A DNA stretch of 11,665 nucleotides from PALSA-894 sp049698215 (lineage in GTDB: Bacteria > Pseudomonadota > Alphaproteobacteria > Rhizobiales > Xanthobacteraceae): assembly GCA_049698215.1 (NCBI GenBank), contig JBAVXH010000145.1:1-11665 (forward strand). Reading direction: 5' to 3'. The position numbers and the translations under genes were made by a program. Below the pieces are notes generated by a model, which did not search any database, was not told the origin of the DNA, and worked only from the letters and a program-made list of their open reading frames with translations. How positions within the stretch are numbered: the first letter of the stretch is position 1; each line of letters opens with the position of its first letter. Of this stretch, positions 6,574 through 11,665 are shown piece by piece.

Positions 6574-8199
6574 CTAAAACTTCGACACCTCGACTTCCTT
6601 CGTGGTGATGAACTCGAGCAGCGCGGGCTTGCCCTCCTGCGTCGCCTTGATGCCGCGCTTGATCGCCGGGACGATGTCGGCCGGCTTCTCGATACGCTCG
6701 CCGTAACCTCCGAGCGCCTTGGCGAACTCGGCATAATTTCCCGAGATATCGGTCGAGCGGTATTTCTCGGTCGAGACCGGCATCACTTTCAGTTCGATCG
6801 CCATCGAGAAGTTGTTGAGCAGGATCGACAGGATCGGGATGCGCTCGCGCACCGCGGCCTCGAAGTCCATGCCGGTGAAGCCGATCGCGGCATCGCCCCA
6901 CACATTGATGCAGAGCTTGTCGGGCTTGGCGAGCTTCGCGCCCATCGCAAAGCCGAGGCCCGCGCCGAGCTGCGTGGTCTTGCCCCAGCCGATGTAGGTC
7001 AAGGGCTCGGTGCAGCGCCAGAACGGCGAGAGCTGGTCGCGTGGGCTCCCTGCGTCATGCGTGATGATGGTGTTCGCGATGTCGACCGTATGTTGCAGGT
7101 CCCACAGCACGCGATAGGGCGAGAACGGCGACTCGTTGTGGGTAAGCTTGGGCATCCACTTTTCGAGCCAGGGGTCGTAGCTCGCCTTGATCTCCTTGGC
7201 GACCGCCGAAGGATCGCGCGGCGACTTCTGCGTCTTCGACACTTCCTCGATCAGCGCGATCAGCGTCAGCTTCGCGTCGCCGAGCACAGCGAGCGCGCAA
7301 GGCGTGTCCTTGTTCACGTCGGTCGGATCGAGCGTCGCATGGATGATGGTCTTGCCCGCCGGCATCATGACGCCGAAGTTCGTCTGCGTGAACGAGCAGC
7401 CGATGCCGAGGATGAGGTCCGACTCTTTCAGGAAATGATGCACCGGCGCCGGGATCGCGAGGCCGCCCGAGCCAAGCGAGAGCGGATGCGTTTCGGGAAA
7501 TGCGCTCTTGCCCTGCAAGCTGGTGGTGACCGGAATGGCGAGCAATTCCGCGAGTTGCTTCAACTCGCCCCACGCTTCCGCCCAGTGCACGCCCTGGCCC
7601 GCGTAGAGGACCGGGCGCTTGGCGGCGAGCAGCATCTTCGCCGCCTCGCGGATCGCGTCCGGATCGGGCCCGGTGCGCAGCGGGCGCGAGAGCACGTAGT
7701 CGGACGGGTCGGCCTCCTCATTCCACACATCATTCGGCACCTCGACCAGCACCGGCCCGCCGCGCCCGGAGCGAAGCCGCGTGAAGGCGCGGCGCATGAT
7801 CGCGGACAATTCCTTGCCCGACGTGACCGGCTCGGCCGACTTGGTGATGCCGCGCATCTGGACGCTGGAATTGTAGTTGCGCTCGACCCAGGCGAGGCGC
7901 CGCGCATAGCCGCCCGGCATCACCAGGATCGGCACCGACTCGCTCCAGGCCTGTGCGACGCCGCCATAGGCGTTCTCGGTGCCGGGCCCGTGCTGCATCA
8001 CGAAGACGCCGAGCTTTCGGCCGGAGGTCACGCGCGACATCGCGTCCGCCATGTGCAGGCCGGTGCGCTCCTGGCGCACGATGATCGGGCGGATGCCGGC
8101 CGCTGCGCCACGCTCCAGGATGTGGTTGACCGGATAGCCGATGATCGTCTCCACGCCCTCGCGGCGCAGGATGTCAGCGATGGCGTCAGAGACTTTCAT
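6574..8199 (-). CDS. Thiamine-pyrophosphate-dependent enzyme, acetolactate-synthase-like
   Basis: The 541-residue protein has the three-domain layout of the acetolactate synthase / oxalyl-CoA decarboxylase family. The N-terminal pyrimidine-binding domain contains VRQERTGLHMADA with E44, the glutamate that activates the cofactor, after GYPVNHILE (21-29). The central domain follows from about 190. The C-terminal pyrophosphate-binding domain has GD-x(25)-NN from G435-D436 to N462-N463 (GDAAIGFTG...LLNNFSMAI). It reads GDA where GDG is commoner. Substrate cannot be read from sequence; a 2-oxo acid decarboxylase or carboligase is likely. The gene stands alone, so there is no small regulatory subunit and classical acetolactate synthase is unlikely. 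ATG 8199 is preferred because GGGGGA lies upstream and homologues begin MKV; an ATG at 8232 would add 11 residues. The cofactor is the end product of the thiC pathway nearby, though no shared regulation is visible. Confidence 0.92.
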   Translation of the reverse strand: MKVSDAIADILRREGVETIIGYPVNHILERGAAAGIRPIIVRQERTGLHMADAMSRVTSGRKLGVFVMQHGPGTENAYGGVAQAWSESVPILVMPGGYARRLAWVERNYNSSVQMRGITKSAEPVTSGKELSAIMRRAFTRLRSGRGGPVLVEVPNDVWNEEADPSDYVLSRPLRTGPDPDAIREAAKMLLAAKRPVLYAGQGVHWAEAWGELKQLAELLAIPVTTSLQGKSAFPETHPLSLGSGGLAIPAPVHHFLKESDLILGIGCSFTQTNFGVMMPAGKTIIHATLDPTDVNKDTPCALAVLGDAKLTLIALIEEVSKTQKSPRDPSAVAKEIKASYDPWLEKWMPKLTHNESPFSPYRVLWDLQHTVDIANTIITHDAGSPRDQLSPFWRCTEPLTYIGWGKTTQLGAGLGFAMGAKLAKPDKLCINVWGDAAIGFTGMDFEAAVRERIPILSILLNNFSMAIELKVMPVSTEKYRSTDISGNYAEFAKALGGYGERIEKPADIVPAIKRGIKATQEGKPALLEFITTKEVEVSKF

Positions 8200-8371
8200 G
8201 TGCGGTTTCCCCCAATCTTCCGCCGTCATCATCCATCAAAGCCGATGAAGCAGCAAACAGTGCTTGTGGCGAAGTCGCGGCATCCGTCCGCGGTGTGACC
8301 GCGTGCTCGAAGCCGCAGGCGAGAGCGCCGGAAAAGCCGTTACCTCGGCCCCGCCGCGGTGCTACAGGTAG

Positions 8372-9730
8372 ATGATTCAACCTGAAACTGAAGGGGGTCG
8401 TTACGTGGAGGTTGCAAAGCCGGATGTCAGCCCGCGACGCAGCGCGAGCGAGATTTGGGAACTGTGCTTGAGAACCATCACGATTCTGTTCTGGGCCGCC
8501 CTGCTGGTCCGCTTTTTTCTTTCCTTGGCCAATCCCTTCTGGCTTCTCGCCTTGGCTATGGTGATTTCACCGGTCGTGCTTGCACTGATTGTCGCGCATA
8601 TTTGTCTTTCGATGTTCTATGGAAAGAAGCGTGTCGTTCTCGTGCTCAGAAAATTTCGTCGCAAAGAGACCAGCACGGCGATCACCGCGGCTTACGTGAG
8701 AAGATTGAAGCGGCGCTACCGATTACTTACGTTTTATGACGCGACATTTCCACGTGCTGGCTTACCTGCGGCGGTGCAATACGTAATTTACGCGTCAACG
8801 CCCTTTGCGGTGGTGTTGGTGGCAATCATCCCGCTTATCGGAATGATGATCTACCCGCCGGTGCCCCTGATTGGAATTCAGCCGCTCCTGGGAATTCTGA
8901 CCTTGGTTGCAGGACCTATGCTGATGCCGGTCTTCATTTTCAATTTTGCGTTGCTGCTGACGCTGACCATCTGTTTATTCGTTCATCGCTCTCGGATCTA
9001 TTGGCGCGCGTCCAAGTGCATTTCACGGGGGGACGAGGTTGAATCGATCACGGAAGTGATCTGGGACTTGAGTTCTTGGTTTCGCGCGGCATCCTTCATG
9101 GGCGCGCGCTCGACTGTGGTCGAACTCGATTCCGCCATCTGGCAGGAAGCAGTGCGGTCTTCGGCTGCCGCAGCCCATGCCATCATCATTGATGCGTCTC
9201 ACCATAGCCCCAGCCTGGCATGGGAAATCGAGTACTGCGTCGGCAATCACCGGAAGAAGACACTCTTCATCGGCGACATGAACGCTCTTCGGCTGGCGCC
9301 GCAGGCATTCCCACCACATCCGGGGATCGATCGGATCTTCGGATATGACTTGTCGGCCCGGCGATTCGGCCGCGCCTTCGCCAGAAACCTACGAGTCGCG
9401 CTGGACGGCATCGCTGCCACACGTCCGCTCCGCTCGGCGCATCGCGCATGGCACATCTTGCGTTGTGCATTTGCAGCGTTCGCAATCTACGCTACCGCTT
9501 CCTTCCTCGCTCTAACAGTCACCGTCGCTATTCTGGAAAGCGCGATATTTCGCGAGCGTTTCGCCGATTCGATCATGACGGTTCCTGAACTTGCCTGGGC
9601 GGCGGTCAACAACATCCCCGGCTTACTGAAGATACCACGCCTGCTGTCCATGTCGCCTCATGAGCTTCGGCTGTACATTGAAGAGCAGCGGCGGAAGGAC
9701 GGCATCGAACTGCCCCCCGATGACGATTGA
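8372..9730 (+). CDS. Multi-pass membrane protein with a split TIR-like domain
   Basis: I cannot assign this 452-residue protein to a named family. Membrane helices are predicted at about 32-50, 55-82, 139-163, 170-205 (one or two) and 364-388. Between them are soluble pieces resembling a TIR/SEFIR-type Rossmann fold: KKRVVLVLRKFRRKE then YRLLTFYDATF (85-126; strand, helix, strand), and after the membrane block W257-Q-E-A-V, AHAIIIDAS (269-276), SPSLAWEIEYCV (279-290) and KKTLFIGDM (295-303). The order 'LRxF ... W ... A-x-x-I-V ... S-x-x-L-x-W-E-[IL] ... K-x-x-L' is typical of membrane-anchored TIR-like proteins of unknown role; here membrane helices split the domain. Such domains occur in immune and signalling proteins, but NADase activity is not shown. 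The sequence is visibly less GC-rich than its neighbours. A GTG at 8405 with AAGGGGG upstream (8391-8397) is an alternative start removing 11 residues; the ATG at 8372 has only AGGTAG. The gene stands alone. Confidence 0.75.
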   Translation: MIQPETEGGRYVEVAKPDVSPRRSASEIWELCLRTITILFWAALLVRFFLSLANPFWLLALAMVISPVVLALIVAHICLSMFYGKKRVVLVLRKFRRKETSTAITAAYVRRLKRRYRLLTFYDATFPRAGLPAAVQYVIYASTPFAVVLVAIIPLIGMMIYPPVPLIGIQPLLGILTLVAGPMLMPVFIFNFALLLTLTICLFVHRSRIYWRASKCISRGDEVESITEVIWDLSSWFRAASFMGARSTVVELDSAIWQEAVRSSAAAAHAIIIDASHHSPSLAWEIEYCVGNHRKKTLFIGDMNALRLAPQAFPPHPGIDRIFGYDLSARRFGRAFARNLRVALDGIAATRPLRSAHRAWHILRCAFAAFAIYATASFLALTVTVAILESAIFRERFADSIMTVPELAWAAVNNIPGLLKIPRLLSMSPHELRLYIEEQRRKDGIELPPDDD

Positions 9731-9742
9731 TCGCCCGTGGCA

Positions 9743-10372
9743 TTATCGGGGCGCCGGGCGATCGTTTAATTTCTCCAGCCGCGCGATCACATCCTTCGGC
9801 AGCCTGCGCGCCTTCGCGATCTCCACCGCGTCTCGGCCGCGATCGTCCTTGATGCGCGGATCGGCGCCCGCCTTGATCAGCAAGTCGAGAGTCTTCAGCC
9901 GCTGCAGCCGTGTCGCAGAAAAGATCGGCGTCTCGCCGTGGGCGCGCAGGTTGAGCCGCGGCTCGGCGGCGAGCAGCGCGCGCATCATCTCGGCATTGTC
10001 GCCAAAAATCACGGTCCAGAGCGAGTAGCTCGGATCGCCGCCGCGCTTGAGCAGGAACTTCACCAGCGGCAGGTTCTCGCCGCGCGAGGCCGCGTACCAG
10101 ACCGGGTTGGCGCGAAAATCGCCTTCCTCGGCGGGCATCGGCACGTGTGCTTCGAGAGCGGCGCCGGCGTCGAGCAGCGCGGTCACGGTCTTGATGCCGT
10201 GCGGCTCGCCGAGCTCCTTCGCGGGCTTCACCGCGCAGGCGATGTGCAGGGCGGTACGGCCTTTCGGGTCGGTTGCGGAGACGAGATCGGGCGCGGCTTT
10301 CAGCAGTGCCTTTACCGCCGCCGCATCCCAGCGCTTCGCGGCATCGAACAGGGCGGATTTGGAAGGTTTCAT
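9743..10372 (-). CDS. Ankyrin-repeat protein
   Basis: This 209-residue protein is made of ankyrin repeats, which mediate protein-protein contacts. Recognisable units are SALFDAAKRWDAAAVKALLK (6-25), KGRTALHIACAV...TALLDAGA (37-71), ANPVWYAASRGENLPLVKFL (88-107) with KRGGDP, a degenerate unit TVIFGDNAEMMRALLAAEP (120-138), GETPIFSATRLQRLKTLDLL (146-165) with KAGADP, and DDRGRDAVEIAKARRLPKDV (176-195). No signal peptide or membrane segment is seen, so it is probably cytoplasmic; its partner is unknown. I start at ATG 10372 because GAGGGAGAG lies directly upstream; an ATG five codons earlier would place that site inside the coding sequence. It converges with the TIR-like gene, only 12 bases apart, and no terminator separates them. 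Confidence 0.9.
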   Translation of the reverse strand: MKPSKSALFDAAKRWDAAAVKALLKAAPDLVSATDPKGRTALHIACAVKPAKELGEPHGIKTVTALLDAGAALEAHVPMPAEEGDFRANPVWYAASRGENLPLVKFLLKRGGDPSYSLWTVIFGDNAEMMRALLAAEPRLNLRAHGETPIFSATRLQRLKTLDLLIKAGADPRIKDDRGRDAVEIAKARRLPKDVIARLEKLNDRPAPR

Positions 10373-10380
10373 ACTCTCCC

Positions 10381-10480
10381 TCGTCATCGCCCGCGCACGC
10401 GGGCGATCCAGTAAACGCCGGCCTCACGGAAATCGCCAGACTGCGTCTACTGGGTGCCCCGCTTTCGCGGGGCATGACGA
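10381..10480. repeat. Dispersed palindromic repeat with two terminal hairpins
   Basis: The outer arms are TCGTCAT (10381-10387) and ATGACGA (10474-10480). Immediately inside are two hairpins, GCCCGCGCACGCGGGC (10389-10404) and GCCCCGCTTTCGCGGGGC (10456-10473). A second pair, CCAGTA (10408-10413) and TACTGG (10448-10453), closes the structure, giving a cruciform-like 100-base element. The right and left ends resemble REP-like sequences elsewhere in this window (11509-11542). It overlaps the upstream region of the ankyrin gene. Confidence 0.85.
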
Positions 10481-10501
10481 CGGCGAGATTGCGCCCAAAT
10501 G

Positions 10502-10535
10502 AAAAACGCCGGCCCGGGAAAACCCGGACCGGCGT
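10502..10535 (-). terminator. Intrinsic terminator of the L,D-transpeptidase gene
   Basis: On the minus strand ACGCCGGTCCGGG-TTTT-CCCGGGCCGGCGT forms a strong GC-rich hairpin with a four-base loop and a single mismatch, directly followed by TTTTT (10506-10502). It begins 56 bases after the stop codon of the transpeptidase gene and should end that transcript before the ankyrin gene. Confidence 0.88.
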
Positions 10536-10590
10536 GGTTGCCTTGCAACCGACTTCTCGTGAGCCTCGCGATCGCCGCGAGGCGAATTTG

Positions 10591-11253
10591 CTAGCGCAGC
10601 CGCAGGCTCGCCGGCGCCGTGACCATCGGGCCATTCGCCTGGTGCTCGCCGCTGTTGAGCACGATCACCTTGGTGCCGACGTTCACGCGGCTGGCGAGAT
10701 CGATCACGTCCTCGTTGACGAGGCGGATGCAGCCGGAGGAGACGCGCTGGCCGATCGTGGACGGGGCGTTGGTCCCGTGGATGCGATAGATCGTGTTGCC
10801 GAGATACATGGCGCGCGCGCCGAGCGGGTTGGTCGGGCCACCGGCCATGAAGCGCGGCAGGTAGGGCTGGCGGGCGATCATCTCGGCCGGGGGATTCCAA
10901 TCCGGCCACTCGGCCTTCTTGGTGATGTGCTGCACGCCCGACCAGCGGAAGCCGTCGCGGCCGACGCCGATGCCGTAGCGGATCGCGCGGCCGCCGGGCT
11001 GCACGAGGTAGAGGAAGGTGTTCGGGGTGTCGATGATGATTGTGCCGGGCGCTTCGCTGCCATTGTAGGCGACGATCTGGCGCCGGAACTGCGCGGGCGC
11101 CTCATAACCCTGCTCGGTCTGCTGCTCGACCGGGCCCATCTGGTCGGCGCGCGAATACATGTTGTGGGAGAGGCTGAGCGGGGCGGCGACCGCCCAGTCA
11201 ACGACGAGAAGTGCCGCAGCCGCGAGTGCTCCGGTGAGGATATTCTTGATCAT
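10591..11253 (-). CDS. Exported L,D-transpeptidase (YkuD domain)
   Basis: This 220-residue protein has an N-terminal signal peptide (about 1-24, ending AVAA) and a YkuD catalytic domain, so it acts in the periplasm on peptidoglycan, forming 3-3 cross-links or attaching proteins to the stem peptide. The active-site signature is complete: RIHGTN with H159, and SSGCIRLVNEDV with the nucleophile C175 and R177. Upstream family blocks are GTIIIDTPNTFLYLV (70-84), AIRYGIGVGRDGFRWSG (90-106) and the WPDWNPP segment (116-122). The length matches short alphaproteobacterial L,D-transpeptidases without a LysM domain. The ATG at 11253 has AGGGG about seven bases upstream. It is followed by a strong terminator and appears monocistronic. 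Confidence 0.95.
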   Translation of the reverse strand: MIKNILTGALAAAALLVVDWAVAAPLSLSHNMYSRADQMGPVEQQTEQGYEAPAQFRRQIVAYNGSEAPGTIIIDTPNTFLYLVQPGGRAIRYGIGVGRDGFRWSGVQHITKKAEWPDWNPPAEMIARQPYLPRFMAGGPTNPLGARAMYLGNTIYRIHGTNAPSTIGQRVSSGCIRLVNEDVIDLASRVNVGTKVIVLNSGEHQANGPMVTAPASLRLR

Positions 11254-11508
11254 GGCCTACCCCTGTATCCGCCTTGTTACGCGCGACGCCCTCATGTTGT
11301 TCCCCGGGCGTCTTGCTTTGTTAGTCGTTCGGTAAGGTCTGGCGGTTCAGGGCGGGCGGCAGGTTGGAGTTAACCGTCGGCTGGCGCGGCGGTTCCAAAT
11401 CAGCGCGAATTTTCAGGCGGTTAGGGGAGGGGTGCGCCGGACCGGCGTCTCGGCAATACAGAAGATACACGAAAGTATAGGTGGGGCGGGGCGGCCCCGA
11501 ATTCTCCG
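11254..11508. other. Upstream region of the L,D-transpeptidase, no gene seen
   Basis: I see no gene here. A short imperfect leader hairpin, GACGCCC (11285-11291) with GGGCGTC (11306-11312), lies 32 bases before the transpeptidase start. TATACT-like sequence occurs near 11475 on the minus strand but without a usable -35, so I do not call a promoter. Confidence 0.5.
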
Positions 11509-11542
11509 TCGTCATCCCGGAAGCCGCGAAGCGGCTATCCGG
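11509..11542. repeat. Truncated REP-like repeat next to the insertion element
   Basis: TCGTCATCCCGG then AAGCCGC-GAA-GCGGCT and ATCCGG form a hairpin with one bulged base. The TCGTCAT start and the first hairpin match the layout of the complete element at 10381-10480, but the CCAGTA block, the second hairpin and the ATGACGA end are missing: after ATCCGG the sequence runs into the IS110-type element. Confidence 0.65.
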
Positions 11543-11665
11543 CAACTGTGTTAAGCGGGCTTGAATTGGGTTTCATCGCGCAGGATGGCGTTTGCCATGA
11601 GCATGAGCTTTCTGGCGAGGGCGATCAGGGCGACCTTGGCGGGTTTTCCTGCGGCGCGCAGGCGT
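11543..11665 (-). mobile_element. End of an IS110-type insertion sequence (partial)
   Basis: The 3' part of a transposase gene runs off the window, and its stop codon lies about eight bases from the point where the neighbouring repeat breaks off. That places the element's end near 11543. IS110-group elements typically have a short non-coding end after the transposase and a longer one before it; the latter would be outside the window. The exact boundary is an inference. Confidence 0.6.
11551..11665 (-). CDS. IS110 family transposase, C-terminal fragment at window edge
   Basis: Reading the minus strand from the window edge gives about 37 residues ending at TAA (11553-11551): RLRAAGKPAKVALIALARKL followed by MLMANAILRDETQFKPA. 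The 'G-K-P-x-K-V-A-L-x-A-x-x-R-K-L' block is the characteristic C-terminal end of IS110/IS116/IS902-type DEDD transposases, after the Transposase_20 domain. The rest of the gene lies beyond the window, so intactness cannot be judged. This gene is too short within the window to appear as a standard open reading frame. Confidence 0.82.
   Translation of the reverse strand, partial: RLRAAGKPAKVALIALARKLMLMANAILRDETQFKPA

Noticed and set aside
6547..8298. Open frame of 583 codons on the plus strand, antisense to the ThDP enzyme
   Set aside because: It is a shadow of the opposite-strand gene: arginine/histidine-rich translation without domains, while the minus strand has complete ThDP motifs.
9606..10634. 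Open frame of 342 codons on the minus strand overlapping the ankyrin gene
   Set aside because: It is another reading frame of the ankyrin gene and the repeat upstream; its translation is arginine-rich and has no ankyrin pattern.
10273..11373. Open frame of 366 codons on the plus strand across the ankyrin upstream region and the transpeptidase
   Set aside because: It crosses a palindromic repeat and a terminator and is antisense to a transpeptidase with an intact active site.

Overview
The window looks like chromosome of a high-GC alphaproteobacterium of the Bradyrhizobium / Nitrobacteraceae type. The grounds are the GC-rich coding sequence, the dense hairpin-forming dispersed repeats (TCGTCAT...GCCCG, CCTCATCCTGAGGAGC and TAGGGCGCAATAAGCG families, which I recall as typical of that group), and the gene complement: DUF6429, a pRiA4b ORF-3-like protein, a secreted L,D-transpeptidase and a stand-alone ThDP enzyme. 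The genus is an inference from memory, not a search.

Layout. 1-630 holds no convincing gene but contains a long inverted repeat (261-345). A small secreted protein of unknown function follows (631-1038, +). From about 1.08 to 2.98 kb lies a run of small accessory genes: a pRiA4b ORF-3-like protein (-), a DUF6429 protein (+), and a tightly overlapping minus-strand set encoding an MNT nucleotidyltransferase, a HEPN protein and a DUF2283 protein. This set resembles a type VII (HEPN/MNT) toxin-antitoxin module with a third gene.

The best-understood part is 3031-5445 (-): a sigma70-like promoter (TTGACA-N16-TACATT), a TPP riboswitch, a four-helix membrane protein of unknown function, then full-length thiC. 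The two genes are 24 bases apart and appear to form one thiamine-repressed operon. The riboswitch P1 3' strand also looks like the Shine-Dalgarno sequence of the membrane-protein gene, so control at translation is plausible.

5454-6571 contains an FG-GAP/VCBS-type beta-propeller gene bracketed by two copies of a ~110-base hairpin repeat, each joined to a half copy of another repeat family. 6574-8199 (-) encodes an acetolactate-synthase-like ThDP-dependent enzyme. 8372-9730 (+) encodes a multi-pass membrane protein whose soluble segments resemble a TIR-like fold split by membrane helices; it is the most interesting unexplained protein here. Convergent to it is an ankyrin-repeat protein (9743-10372, -). 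Then come a dispersed repeat, a strong intrinsic terminator, and an exported YkuD L,D-transpeptidase (10591-11253, -). The window ends in the C-terminus of an IS110-type transposase (11551 to the edge, -) that appears to have interrupted a REP-like repeat.

No large multi-gene novel system is evident. The candidates for something new are the split TIR-like membrane protein, the MNT-HEPN-DUF2283 trio and the riboswitch-controlled membrane protein.
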